A stretch of 64,000 nt of DNA from DASWNP01 sp036399175 (lineage in GTDB: Bacteria; Acidobacteriota; Blastocatellia; Pyrinomonadales; Pyrinomonadaceae). Positions 24,806 to 36,500 of the stretch are shown one piece after another. The notes under the pieces were generated by a model. It was not told where the DNA came from. It searched no databases and saw nothing but the letters and a program-made list of their open reading frames with translations. Both the position numbers and the translations under genes were made by a program. How positions within the stretch are numbered: the first letter of the stretch is position 1; each line of letters begins with the position of its first letter. The DNA is taken from contig DASWNP010000043.1 of assembly GCA_036399175.1 (NCBI GenBank), positions 1 to 64,000 on the forward strand, written 5' to 3'.

Positions 24806-24842
24806 AACGGGCGCGACCAGTTCAAAACTGGCTGCGCCCGTT
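24806..24842 (+). terminator. Probable bidirectional terminator hairpin
   Basis: AACGGGCGC pairs with GCGCCCGTT and, after a 2-nt mismatch, CCAGTT pairs with AACTGG around a CAA loop. It lies 43 bp after the DDAH-like stop. The + side has only a weak T run, while the - side reads TTTATTTT after the stem. It marks the end of the left gene cluster. Confidence 0.65.
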
Positions 24843-25373
24843 ATGCGTTAATAGCCTTCATCCTGAGCCTCAGCGGAGAATCCAACAGTTGCCACGCTAG
24901 TTTAGCCATCTACCAAAGAACGCGTCCGATAAGCCATGAGAATTGTATCCAGGCTTTGCTCCCAAAAGGCGAAATGCAACGAACACCTCAGAAGCAAGCC
25001 TAAGACCTCGCAAACCAACGAAATCCTGTGCAAGATTTTGTGATGATTACGAGAAGAATCGACATGTGACGATGCTGTAGGTTGTGCTGGCTTACGCGCG
25101 GGCAGCGGAGATACCAATGGAGGTAATCGTTGATGATAAATTCGACCTGCCAGAACAAATACCCCACGCAGGAAGCGGAAGGCATCATGAAGCGTGTCTG
25201 CGTTACTAGATAAGTTAGTTTTGATCCACATAAAAAAACTCTTGCAATATAACTCCCTATGAATTAGCATCCACGCGTCACTGGCAGCATTAGCTCCAGA
25301 TGATGAACCTAAAAATTCCTTTAGGTTCGGTTTTACGAGGTGCTTGCGCCTCTAAAAACGAAAGGACATACAA
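24843..25373 (+). other. 531-bp non-coding stretch with two hairpins before the AIPR-like gene
   Basis: No recognisable gene. A 122-aa reverse ORF (24902-25270) resembles nothing I know and may be a decayed fragment. Two hairpins lie just upstream of the next gene: AACCTAAA at 25306-25313 with TTTAGGTT at 25320-25327, and GAGGTGC with GCGCCTC at 25337-25352 (one G-U pair). They could be a terminator pair or a translational or repressor control element. A TATAAC at 25248-25253 lacks a well-placed -35. Confidence 0.5.
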
Positions 25374-26651
25374 ATGAACTTCCGCATATCTGCGTCCGCA
25401 GACCACGTCCGTTCCATTAAAGACCCTAACAACGAAAAAGTTCGCATCGTTCACGCCCTTGTGAACGTCAACAATCTTCCCCAAGACATACCGCTTGATC
25501 CAGACCCTCGTAGACCGAAGGATAAAGGCGCTGTCCCTAAACGGATCATCAGTTCTCTAAGAACTGATGATGGGCGCTTTCACCTGCTGAATCGAGGAAT
25601 AACAATTTCCGTAAAGCATTATGATTTCGACAATAAACGAAACCTTCTCACTCTAGTCATCCCAGAGGAAGATGAGAGGTACGGCATTATTGATGGCGGT
25701 CATAGCTATCACGCAATCATTAAAGCCGTGACAGAGGAGCAGAGTCGTCTTCGCAAGATAGCTGAGGTAGTTGGTACAGACGGCGGTAAAAATCATTACC
25801 CGGCAGAGAGTGTTTTCAATGACCAGTTCGTGCACATTGAGATTCTCGAAGGAATTGAAAACCACTTAGCTGATATTGCAGAAGCTCGCAATTTCAGCGT
25901 AGCCCTGAAACCATGGACTTTAGCCAACTACCGCGACAAATTCGAGTGGTTGCTGGAAGCTTTAGGTAAAGACTATGCAAAAGATACCATCAGGGTGAGT
26001 GAGAACGACGAACAACCTATAGGGATTCTTGACATCATTCAAGTTTTGGGTGCGATTAATCCCATTCTCTTCTCGGAAGAGAAGCCAGCTCAAGAGGCGT
26101 ATAAAAACGTAGGCAAGCTGTTGGAGTTTTTCATTGATGAAGACGATAAATACGGTTTCAAGAAGCTTGCTCCTGTAAGTCGAGACATCTTGCGCCTCTA
26201 CGATTACATACGGGACAACTTTAGAGAGAAGTACAATGCACCTGACGATACAGGGAAACGTGGTCTTTTCCTCGCTAGAAAAGAAGCCAAGGACGCGCAA
26301 GAAAAGCGATCTGCCAGAAGCAAAGCGACCTATTACTGGCTTGACCCAATGAGTGGCCCCAAGGTTGGTGATGCTGTCATTGACAAAGGGCTAGCAATCC
26401 CTCTCATTTCGGGTTTTCGTGTTCTATTAGAGGAACATGATGGTGGGTTCAGGTGGCTTACCGATCCGATCAAGTTCTTTGATGAGTATGGAACAAAGCT
26501 CGTCAGAACCATTATGAACGTAAGCGAAAATGTGGGAAATGATCCTCACACTGTCGGGCGTGATCCACAGGTGTATAGACAACTAACCTCTGAGGTTCGC
26601 CGTTGGTATCTTGAGGCTCAGTTTAAAAAGCAGGCGCTTCCCATAGGCTAA
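25374..26651 (+). CDS. AIPR/DGQHR-like protein, putative phage-defence
   Basis: A 425-aa protein with no signal peptide. The core FHLLNRGITISV (near 69) followed by IIDGGHSYHAI (Asp107, His110) resembles the NRGI...DG(Q/G)H arrangement of AIPR (abortive infection phage resistance) and DndB-like DGQHR proteins. The C-terminal half is helical and charged with no motif I recognise. AAAGGA lies 7 nt before the ATG. GC content is visibly lower than in the NRPS genes, and the gene stands alone between hairpins, so it was probably acquired horizontally. AIPR proteins are linked to phage defence, but the biochemical role is uncertain; no restriction or Dnd partner is adjacent. Confidence 0.6.
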   Translation: MNFRISASADHVRSIKDPNNEKVRIVHALVNVNNLPQDIPLDPDPRRPKDKGAVPKRIISSLRTDDGRFHLLNRGITISVKHYDFDNKRNLLTLVIPEEDERYGIIDGGHSYHAIIKAVTEEQSRLRKIAEVVGTDGGKNHYPAESVFNDQFVHIEILEGIENHLADIAEARNFSVALKPWTLANYRDKFEWLLEALGKDYAKDTIRVSENDEQPIGILDIIQVLGAINPILFSEEKPAQEAYKNVGKLLEFFIDEDDKYGFKKLAPVSRDILRLYDYIRDNFREKYNAPDDTGKRGLFLARKEAKDAQEKRSARSKATYYWLDPMSGPKVGDAVIDKGLAIPLISGFRVLLEEHDGGFRWLTDPIKFFDEYGTKLVRTIMNVSENVGNDPHTVGRDPQVYRQLTSEVRRWYLEAQFKKQALPIG

Positions 26652-26676
26652 TATTTACCTGCCAAACACCTGATCT

Positions 26677-26712
26677 AAGGAGAGCCATTCAATCTTGAGT
26701 GGCTCTCCTTTA
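26677..26712 (+). terminator. Terminator hairpin after the AIPR-like gene
   Basis: A perfect 11-bp stem, AAGGAGAGCCA with TGGCTCTCCTT, and a 12-nt loop, followed by a T-rich stretch (TTTACTTCT). It begins 25 bp after the stop codon. Confidence 0.8.
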
Positions 26713-26780
26713 CTTCTGCCGCCGCTCGATAGTATCCATAGTGCGCGACGGTCTGAAATTTATCTAAGGAGTTATAGGAT

Positions 26781-26864
26781 ATGGGTAGCGACGAGGAAAA
26801 AGCTATAATCGGCGGCTTGGTTATTGAATATGGTGAGGAGAGACGAGTTACAAAAGTCGATTAA
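26781..26864 (+). CDS. Possible 27-aa small protein
   Basis: An ATG at 26781 follows AAGGAG (26766-26771) by 9 nt and opens a 27-codon acidic/basic ORF (starts MGSDEEKAIIGG, ends RRVTKVD) closed by TAA. The good ribosome site is the only support. It lies directly after the AIPR-like gene's terminator. It may be a real small protein, perhaps an accessory of the island, or a chance ORF. Confidence 0.35.
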   Translation: MGSDEEKAIIGGLVIEYGEERRVTKVD

Positions 26865-27134
26865 AGATTACGGACTGGAAATTTGACGTTCTTCGGTAGT
26901 TAGTTTTCGGGCGATAGATGCCTTTTGAACTTTTTGTGACGCCGCGCTACTTATTGTGAAAACTTTGCCTCTTGTGCAAAGCCGCGCCGCGCAAGCCGAC
27001 GTTATCGGACGTGTATAACTGGGGAGCTTTAATGTGCCATGCCGCCGGGCTTGGCAGCCCGAGTTCTTTCACGGCGCGTCGAAACCGTCTCTTTGTTCTT
27101 TCAACAGTGAATCAGTGCTCAATAAATTTGGATA
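26865..27134 (+). other. Non-coding stretch upstream of the RHS promoter
   Basis: Nothing recognisable. A 133-residue ORF spanning 26972-27373 looks random and Cys/Arg-rich, and the RHS promoter lies within it, so I do not call it. An A/T-rich run (CAATAAATTTGGATA) just before the -35 could act as an UP-like element. Confidence 0.4.
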
Positions 27135-27162
27135 TTGACAACCGTGCGAGAGGGGTTATGAT
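27135..27162 (+). promoter_or_regulatory. Near-consensus sigma-70 promoter for the RHS gene
   Basis: TTGACA at 27135-27140, a 16-nt spacer, and TATGAT at 27157-27162. It is one of the best -35/-10 pairs in the window. The expected start near 27169 leaves a leader of roughly 350 nt before the chosen RHS start codon. Confidence 0.7.
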
Positions 27163-27515
27163 GACGCCTCGCTCGCGTCACTCTCGTCACTCAAGTTGTT
27201 ACTCACAGGGCGCAAGGAATTCCGCCGATGCAGCGCTCATCCACTGTGGCTCTCCCGAAAAACAAACGCGTTGCTCTCGCCCTCCGTGTGTGTCCAATCT
27301 ACGTCGATGTTTACTGCTCGCCGATTCTACATCTTTGAAGGGAAAACAAAACTGCGCCGCCACTGACAGGTAGCGAAGCAGTTTTCATTAGGGACGACCT
27401 CCACAACTAACCTCACGCGCCGGGAGATGCTGTGCCCGAAGAGCTTTGCTTGCACCTTCCGACCCGCGTCAGAAAATGCTCGACGCCTCATCTGAGAAGA
27501 GAGTTATCACTCACT

Positions 27516-30500
27516 ATGCGCTCAGCTCATTCCCCTCGCCGTCTGACAGTTCGCCTGCTCTGCTGTTTTCTTTCCTACACGCTGCTGTTCTCTCTCTGCG
27601 CGCCGTTCTCTGCTCACGGTAATGCAGCCACACCTGTCAGCGCGGGCAGGATGAAGGGCGCTCACGGCGCGAGTTCCCTTCTCCAAGATCGGCGACGCCC
27701 TCAAAATCAAGGGCGGCCGCCGAAGCAGGGCCCTGCGCGTATGAAGCTGCCCGACCTCGATGCGGCGCGAGGGCACAAGCCTTCTGAGCCCACAGCGCCG
27801 ATGCCGGTTCCTTCCACTCGATGGGGCTATCGTCTGCACGGTCGAGGCAAAAAGAACAGCCGGGCGACGAGTCCTGCGCCCACGCCGACGCCGAATCTCA
27901 ATCCCCTTCCCTCGCCGACGCCTGTGTTCGCTCCCGTTGCGTTGAAGGATGAAAGTAACGATGAGATTTCCGACCGTTTACTGGCAAGGCTCAACGCGCT
28001 GACCGTTTCAACTCTTTTGGAGACGGCGACGGTTGGCGGGCGCCCCAGCTACAGCCTGCCTTTGTCGGAATATCTGCGAGAGAGCGTCGTCTCCGATTCA
28101 TCTTCCGCGTTCTCTCGTCGGGCGAGCGCTTCCAAATTCTCCGCCGACGCGAGAAGTCCTCTGCCCATCGAGCAACCGCACGCCGCCGCTTCGACGACGC
28201 TCCTGACGCAGCAGGGAGCGGGCGAGCATTCGCTTTCGCTCAACGGCACGACCTCTTACGTCGAAGCGCCCAACAGCCAGAGCCTCAACCTGACGGGAGC
28301 TTTCACCGCCGAAGCCTGGCTCAAGCCCAACCAATCGACCGGAGCTTACCAGAGCATCTTCGAGCGCTACGGAGCGCCAGACCCTTCTACGGGTCGAAAC
28401 GGCGGATTCATCCTGCGCCTCAAGCCCGGCGGCACTCTGGAGTTCTTCGTCCTGCTCAGCAATCAGGCCGGCCATGGTCTGAGCGGGGCGACAGTCGTGA
28501 CGAGCGGTGTCTGGCATCACATCGCGGCGGTGTGCGACGGCAGCCAGTTGAGAGTCTATCTCGACGGCACGCTCGAAGCCTCTCTCAACGTGGGCACTTA
28601 CCCCGGCAGCGGCACAAGTAATCTCTTCATCGGCAAAGGCACCTGGAACGGCGGTCATGTCAACGGACTCATCGACGAGGCCAGAATCACCGCGACTGCG
28701 CTCTATCATTCCGACTTCACGCCCGTCAGGCGTCTCAGAGCCGGAGCGCAGACGCGCGGGCTTTGGAAATTCGACGGGCAGAGTTTCAACGATTCTTCCG
28801 CTAACGCCAATCACGCCGCGCCACAGGGCGGCGCGTCGTTCTCCACGCAGACGCCGACGCCGAGCGACCACTCCGTCAACATGAACGGGGCGGGAGTCGT
28901 CCGCGTGCCACATTCGACGAGCATCGACATCAACGGCCCCATCACCCTGGAGACGTGGTTCAAGTTGAACAACACGTCTGGCGGGACGCAGTTAATCAGT
29001 CGCCAGACCGGCACGGGCGCTTACTTCCTCATCTCCAATGCCGGCATGCCTCAGCTCTATCTCAGCAACAGCTCCGGCTATTCAGACTTCGCTATCTGCG
29101 CGCCCATCGTCAACGCCGGAGAATGGCATCACATGGCCGGGGTCTTCGACGGCAGCCAGATGAGGGTCTATCTCAACGGCGCGCTCTGCGCCGCGAAGAA
29201 TACGGGCATCGTGCCGGGCGGCGGCACCGGCGAGCTGACGCTCGGAGGCTTCAAAGATGGCACTTCCGCCACCCTCGACGGTTCGATGGATGAAGTCAGA
29301 ATCTCGGCGGGCGCGCTCTACACCTCGAACTTCACGCCGCAGAGACACCTGATGCAAGCGCCCACGACGCGCGGCCTCTGGAAGCTCGACGGACAGACGG
29401 CGCAGGACTCTTCCGGCAACGGTAATCACGCTACACTTTCGGGCGGCGTCAGCTACTCGGCCGACACGCCCGACGTAGAGGCGACGCGCGTCGCTCGCTG
29501 GAAGTTCGACGAGGGCGCGGGGGTGACCGCCGCCGACGCCACCGAGCACGGCAGCAACGGAACGCTCTACGGAGCAACGTGGAGCGCCGGACGAGTCGGA
29601 GCCGGGGCGCTCAATTTCGATGGCGTGGACGACCGCGTCGTCGTCACGAGCGGCGCAGGCATGACCGACATCGCCAACGACTTCACGCTCTCTTTCTGGG
29701 CTTACCCGCGCTCGACTCATCAAATCGACCCGGAAGATACGACCGGCTCAGGCGGGACATCCGGGCAGCGATATGCCTACGACCCGCGCTACCGACCGGG
29801 CAGCGATGCGGGCGTCGGAGTATCGGTCGGCACGAACGGCGTCAGCATCTACGAGCACGCTTACTGGTACATGCCCGCGACGCTGGTTCATCAGGCGACG
29901 CTCACGAATTGGACGCACATCACGCTCGTCTACCAGAACAAACAGCCGCGCCTGTACGTCAACGGCAGCCTTGTGCGGACGGGGCTAACCAGTCCCAGAA
30001 GCAACGTCTTTATCCGACCGCTCGACATCGGCGGAATGGTCTACGGCTATTTTGACGGACAGCTCGACGACGTGCGTCTCTACAGCCGCACGCTCACGGC
30101 CGGCGAAGTACAATCGCTCTTCAAAAGTTATCCCGCGCCGACGAATCAGCCGCCCGCCGTCAGCCTGACGAGCCCGGCCGACAACTCGACCTTCGCCAAC
30201 GCCTCCAACATCCAGATTAACGCCGACTCGACCGACGCCGACGGCCATATCGCCAGGGTGGAGTTTTTCCAGAACGGCATCAAGCTCGGCGAAGATACGA
30301 GCGCACCCTTTGCTTACGCCTGGAACAACGTCCCCGCCGGAAGCTACGCGCTGACCGCAAAAGCTTCTGACAACTCCGGCGCGACAACTACGTCGAACGC
30401 CGTCAACGCGACGGTCACGCTGCCCTCCGTCAGCATCAGCCCGACGGATACGAATGCCTCAGAGCAGGGGCTCGACCCGGCCACCTTCAACGTCAGCAGG

Positions 30501-33500
30501 ACGGGCGGCACGAGCGCGCCGCTCGTCGTCAACTACACTCTCTCCGGCACGGCGACCAACGGCGTCGATTACACCTCGCTCGGCGGAGCGTTGACGATTC
30601 CCGCAGACTCTTCTTCTCAACAGGTCACAATCGCACCCCTCGACGACACGTTGGTTGAAGGCGTCGAGACCGTCACACTCACTCTCGCCAACAGCTCCGC
30701 TTACACGCTCGGCTCGACGACGAGCGCCACCGCCCACATCTCTGACAACGACACCTTTGCGCCGACCGTCCAAATCACGAGTCCCGCCTCCGGCACTATC
30801 TACACGACGCCCGCCAGCTTCGTCGTCAACGCGACGGCCTCAGACAGCGACGGCCAGATAACCAAAGTAGAATTCTTTCAAGGCAGCACCCGTCTCGGAG
30901 AAGACGCCGCCGCCCCCTACAGTTTCAACTGGAGCGGCGTCTCCGCCGGTAGCTATTCCCTGACGGCGAGGGCGACTGACAACATGGGTGCGACGGCCAC
31001 TTCGAGCGCGGTCAGCGTTGTCGTCAACCAGCCGCCGACGGCGAATGCCGGAGGGCCTTACACCGGCCTGAGCGGCGCAGCCATCCAGTTCAATGCGGGC
31101 GGCTCGACGGACGCAGACGGCACGATTACCAGCTACGTCTGGAATTTCGGCGACGGGTCGCACGGCTCGGGCGCAAACCCGACGCACGCCTACGCCTCTT
31201 ACGGCACTTACACCGCGACGCTCAGCGTCACCGACGACCGAGGCGCGCAGGCTTCGGCGACGGCCATCGTCATGGTCTCGACGCCCTCCGGCAACGGCGC
31301 GGGTCTGAGGGGCAGATACTTCGACCAGATAGATTTCAACGACTTCAAAATCTCGCGCGTTGACGCGGCGCTTAATTTCGAATGGGCGGGCGGCTCGCCT
31401 CATCCTTCGATGGGCGTGGAGACCTTCGCCGTGCAGTGGACGGGGCAGGTTGTGCCCCGCTACTCGGAGGTCTATACCTTCTATACGCATTCGGACGACG
31501 GCGTGAAGCTTTGGGTCAACAACCAGCTTCTCATCGACAACTGGACGGAGCACGCCTACACGGAAAACAGCGCGCAGATAACTCTCGTCGCCGGACGCCA
31601 GTACGACATCCGCGTCGAATACTTCGAGAACTACGGCGGAGCTGTCGCCAAGCTTCTCTGGTCGAGCCAGAGCCAGCCGAAAGAAGTGATTCCGCAGAGC
31701 CAGCTTTATCCCTGCTGGAAGTCTTCGGAACAATTCATCAGAGACTTTTACCAGGGCGTGCTCATGCGCCAGCCCGACCCCGTCGAGCTACAGCATTGGA
31801 GAGAGCGGCTCGCGCAGGCGCGGGGCGGCGCGCTGCTTCTGGAAGAGGCGCGCGAGCTTGGCCGTTCGCTCTTCAGGTCGGCGGAATATGCCGCCCGCAG
31901 CCGCGATAGTCGGCAATACGTCGGCGACCTTTACAGGGGCTTCCTGCAACGCGAAGCGGCGGAAGACCAAGCCGGTTGGGATTACTGGACAAATCAGGTC
32001 AACGCCGACCCTGCGGGCGGCCGCGCCAGCGCGCTCGGAGCTTTCGAGCAGAGCGGCGAGTTCGCCGAGAAGGTCGATAAGCTGTGCGACATCTCCGTCT
32101 CATCCTCCGGTTATAATTTCTCTGCGGCGCGCATCGAGCCGTCGAATCGCACGGGAGAGCCCGGCGCAGACCTCCGTTCGGGAAACTATCATTGGAGCGT
32201 GCCGCTCCTCGGCCTGCCCGGTCGCTCAGGCTTAGACCTCGGCCTCTCTCTCAGCTACAACTCTTTGGTCTGGACGCGCGACGGCTCCGGCACGGCCATC
32301 TCCTTCGACGCCGACCGGGGCTTCCCCTCCCCAGGCTTCCGTCTCGGCTTCCCCGTCGTCCAGCCGCGTTTCTACAACCCGCAGACCGAACGCTACGCCT
32401 ACCTGCTCGTCGCTCCATCGGGGCAGCGCGTCGAGCTGCGACAAGTCGCCGGTTCGGCCAACACTTTCGAATCTGCCGATTCGACCTACACGCAGTTGAT
32501 AGACAACGGCGACGGCTCGCTGACTCTGAGGACGCCAGACGGCGCGCGTCTCAGCTACTGGCTGATGGGCGGCGATTACCTTTGCACCGAAATCAGAGAC
32601 AGGAACGGCAACTTCATCACCATTCGATACGACGGCTACGGACAGCTTCAATCCGTCACCGACACGCTCGCACGCACCGTCAACTTCCGCTACGACGCCT
32701 ATCAGAACCTCATCTCCATCTGGCAGACCTGGACTGTCAACGGGCAGCAGCAGGAGCACGTCTACGCCACCTTCGGCTACGCCGACAGAAGCATCAATAC
32801 CAACTTCCAGAACATGACCGTCGTCGGCCCGCACAACGGCGAAGTCCTGCCTCTGCTCACGCAGGTCGGCCTCGACGACGGCTCGTACTACAAGTTCGAG
32901 TACACCTCCTGGGGACAGGTCTCGAAGATTACGCACTACGCCGCCGACAGCAGTCCTCAAAGCGACAATCATCCGCTCTCCTACACTTCTTACAACTTGC
33001 CGCAGGACAACGCCGCGCCGCATGCCGACTGCCCGCGCTTCAGCGAGCGGCGCGAGTGGGCGGAGAACTGGAAGGGTGATGAGGGCGACCGGATAGCAAC
33101 TCCTTCGGAGGAGGCCGTCACCAGCTATCGACCCGACCCGAGCGGCGCGGGCGCGTGGTGCGAAGTGACCATGCCCGACCGAACCACCGTCTACAAAGAA
33201 TACTTCGGGACGGGCTGGCAGAAAGCGCTGACGATGAAGACGGAGACCTACGAGCTTCAAACGCCGGGGTCGGCCTTGCCGTTATTGCCGAAGAAAACCA
33301 GCGTCGTTAACTGGAAGCAGGACAACATGGCGCTTCCCTACCCGGATAATCCCAGAGCCGAGGAAACCATCATTTCCGATGACGAGGGAAATCGCAGAAA
33401 GACGAAAACCGAATATCTGCCGCCCAGCGTCTCGGCCTTCCGCTTGCCTTCGGATACGTACGAGTACAAAGCGGAGACGAACGTCGTCGTCAGGCGCACG

Positions 33501-36500
33501 CACACCGAGTACAATCTGGATGCCCCCTACCTCGACCGGCGCATCATCGGTCTCGTCAGAGAGCAATACCTCTACGGAGAAGACCCCTCCGACGGAAGCG
33601 AAAAGCTGCTCTCCAAAACGACTTACCATTACGACGAGGGCGGCGAGTTTCTGAGAAACGACGGCGAGCCGGTTCAGCACGACGCCGCTTACGGCCTCGG
33701 TTTTGTGTTGGGACGCGCCAACCTGACAAGCGTGCGCAGATGGGACGTCGAGCACCCCGATGCGCTTTCGCAGTCCGTCGAACAGAAGATTGGCTATAAC
33801 ACGACCGGCTCAGTCGTCTTCTTCACAGACCCGCTCGGACATCGCACCGAGATAGACTACGCGGACAAGTTCGCCGACGACGAGTCGTCCGAAGGAGCTA
33901 ACCGCAACACGCTCGCTTACCCGACAGCCAGTACAGACCCAGACCAGCACGCACAACCGAGCCCGAAAAAATCCCGCGTCTGGTACAACTTCGACCGGGG
34001 ACTCGTCACGCGCACACAAGACCTCAAGGACTCGGTCAAAGCCTACTCTTACGACGCGGCCAACCGCATCAAAGAAGCGGTTATCCTCTTCAACCGTGCG
34101 AAGACGCGTTGGGAATACCCCGCCGATTTCAGCTACGTGCACCAGTACAGCACTAGCGAAGCCGGGCAGGGAGAGTTTCATTCCTGGCAGGTCAAAGACG
34201 GTGCGGGGCGCGTCATCAGCAAGGCTTCAGACCATCCGGGCGGTGCCGGCGGCTATCGCGCACAGGACATCGTCTACGACGAGATGGGGCGCGTCATCAA
34301 AACCTCCACGCCCACAGCCGTCAACGCTTCGTGGGAGCCGCAGGATGAAGACGCCACGGACGCCCTGACTGCCGGCTGGCACTATCAGGAGCAGAGCTAC
34401 GATTGGATGGGACGCCCGCTCGTCTCCACCAACCCCGACGCCGACGCCACGACCAGAGAGATTCTTTACGGCGGGTGCGGCTGCGCCGGAGGTCAAGTCG
34501 TCACCATCAGGGACGAGGTCGGCAGGCGGCAGCGACAGACCTTCGACGCTTTGGGTCGTCTCTGGAAGGTACAAGACCTCAGCATCCAGCCCAAGCACGA
34601 AGCCTTGAGCGCGTCGGGGAGCGTCTATCGCACGACGGTCAACGTCTACAACGGGCGCAATCAGATAGTCGAGTCGCAAGTCTTCGCCGGAGATGCCGAG
34701 ACAGACCCGGCGAAGATACAGAAGACGTTGATGAGCTATGACGGGCACGGCAGGCTCAAGACGAGCCAAGCGCCCCTGCAAACTAATGCGACCGCCTACT
34801 TCTATAATCCGGACGACACGCTCCGGCAGACGACTGATGCGAGGGGCGTCACAACCACCTACGCTTACAACCGGCGTCACATGACGAGGCGCGTCGAGTA
34901 CTCAGTGCCTTCCAGCCTCTCAGACGTGGCGCAGAGCGCGCCTGTCGAGATGGACTACGACGCGGCAGGCAATCGCCTGTGGATGACCGATGAATCGGGG
35001 CGCGTCGATTACGAATACAACACGCTCTCGCAGATGATTGCCGAAAGCCGACGCTTCAACGGCTTGGATGCCAGTTTCCAGCTCACCTACGGCTACACTG
35101 CCGCCGGTCAACTCAAGTATCTTAGCCAGACGGGCGCAACGCGCCTCGATTACTCCTACGACACGGCGGGGCGTCTGCTCGGCGTCACCGGTACAGGCTT
35201 CAGTCCATCGACGCAAGTCTTCGCGTCCGACCTGCGTTATCTCGCGTCGGGCGCATTGAAGTCGCTCTCCTATGGCAATACCACCAGCCTCTCGCTCAGC
35301 TACGACCAGCGCGGACTGCCCGTCAGTTACTCTCTGTCTGGCGTGAAGAACGCGGCAGGCGAAGCCGTGCCCGAGGGCGGAGACTTCCAGTACTACGCCG
35401 ACGGGCGCTTGAAGTTTGCCAGCGACCTCTTGAGCCGCGCCACTAACGCGAGCATTAACGACCGCGCCTATGCTTACGACCAGATGGGTCGGCTCAAGGA
35501 GGCTTATTCGGGAGTTGAGGCGCGCAGCTTCGCGGCAGTGGGCGGGTCGTATCAGGCCGAAGGGGCGTTTCGCCAGAGTTACGGTTATGACGTTTGGAAC
35601 AACATGACGAGTCGGGAAGGACGCTTCTGGAGTCAGCCGGACAACACCACCGAGACCTACACCAATCAGGGGCGCAACCCCTCGTGGGAGTACGACGCGG
35701 CGGGGCATCTCGTTTCCAGAAACGAGCCGTCGCCCGACGGTCTGCCTTATCAGCCGCTACGCAACAGCTACGACGCGGCGGGGCGACCCTCTCAGACCAC
35801 GCAGAAGACGAGTCGAAGGCTGTTCTCAGGCACTCTCCTGACCACGACGAAGACGAAATCCGAGGTGTATGATGGCGACGGGTTGATAGTCCAATCCTCC
35901 ACGACGACGCAGCGAAACGCCAACCAGCCTTCGACCTCTAAAACCTATTACCTGCGCTCTTCTGTCTTAGACGGGCGTCTCATCGCAGACTTCGACGCCG
36001 CCGGCATCAGACAGAACAGCTACATTCTGGCGGTGCGCACGCTGCTGGCGCGCCAGCAGCGCCAGAGCGACGGCACACAGCGTCTGGTGTGGGAGCAGAC
36101 CAACCCGTTGACCGGCGATCAATTGGAGACCGATTCGCAGGGCAAGACAGAAGCGTTGACGAGGCTCGACCCGCTCGGAGTGGACGTAGGAGAAAGCGAC
36201 CCGTTCGAGACGCCCGACGCGGGAGGCGAGGGAGCAGAGATGGCAAACCCTGGCATCGAAGCACGCGTCGCTCAACTGCTGCCGGGCTCGATGACGGGCG
36301 GCACGAGTTGTTATCTTGACGGCTTCGAGACCACTTGCAGTTTGACCGACGGGCTGCTCGCCGGTGGAGCGGCAGCGCAGTGCCCCGACAACATCTGTTC
36401 AGGAGTCAACCGGGCAGGATTCTATGTGACGTATCGAGCATACGCCGATGGGCGGCAGGGCTATCTGCCGACCTTCATGGACTGGGTGGGAGATGGGTTT

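Noticed and set aside
24902..25270. 122-aa reverse ORF, possibly a decayed gene
   Set aside because: No motif recognised and no ribosome site; fragments in two frames look gene-like, but not enough to call a pseudogene.
26972..27373. 133-aa ORF upstream of the RHS gene
   Set aside because: Contains the strong RHS promoter, has no family resemblance, and is Cys/Arg/Ser-rich like random frame.
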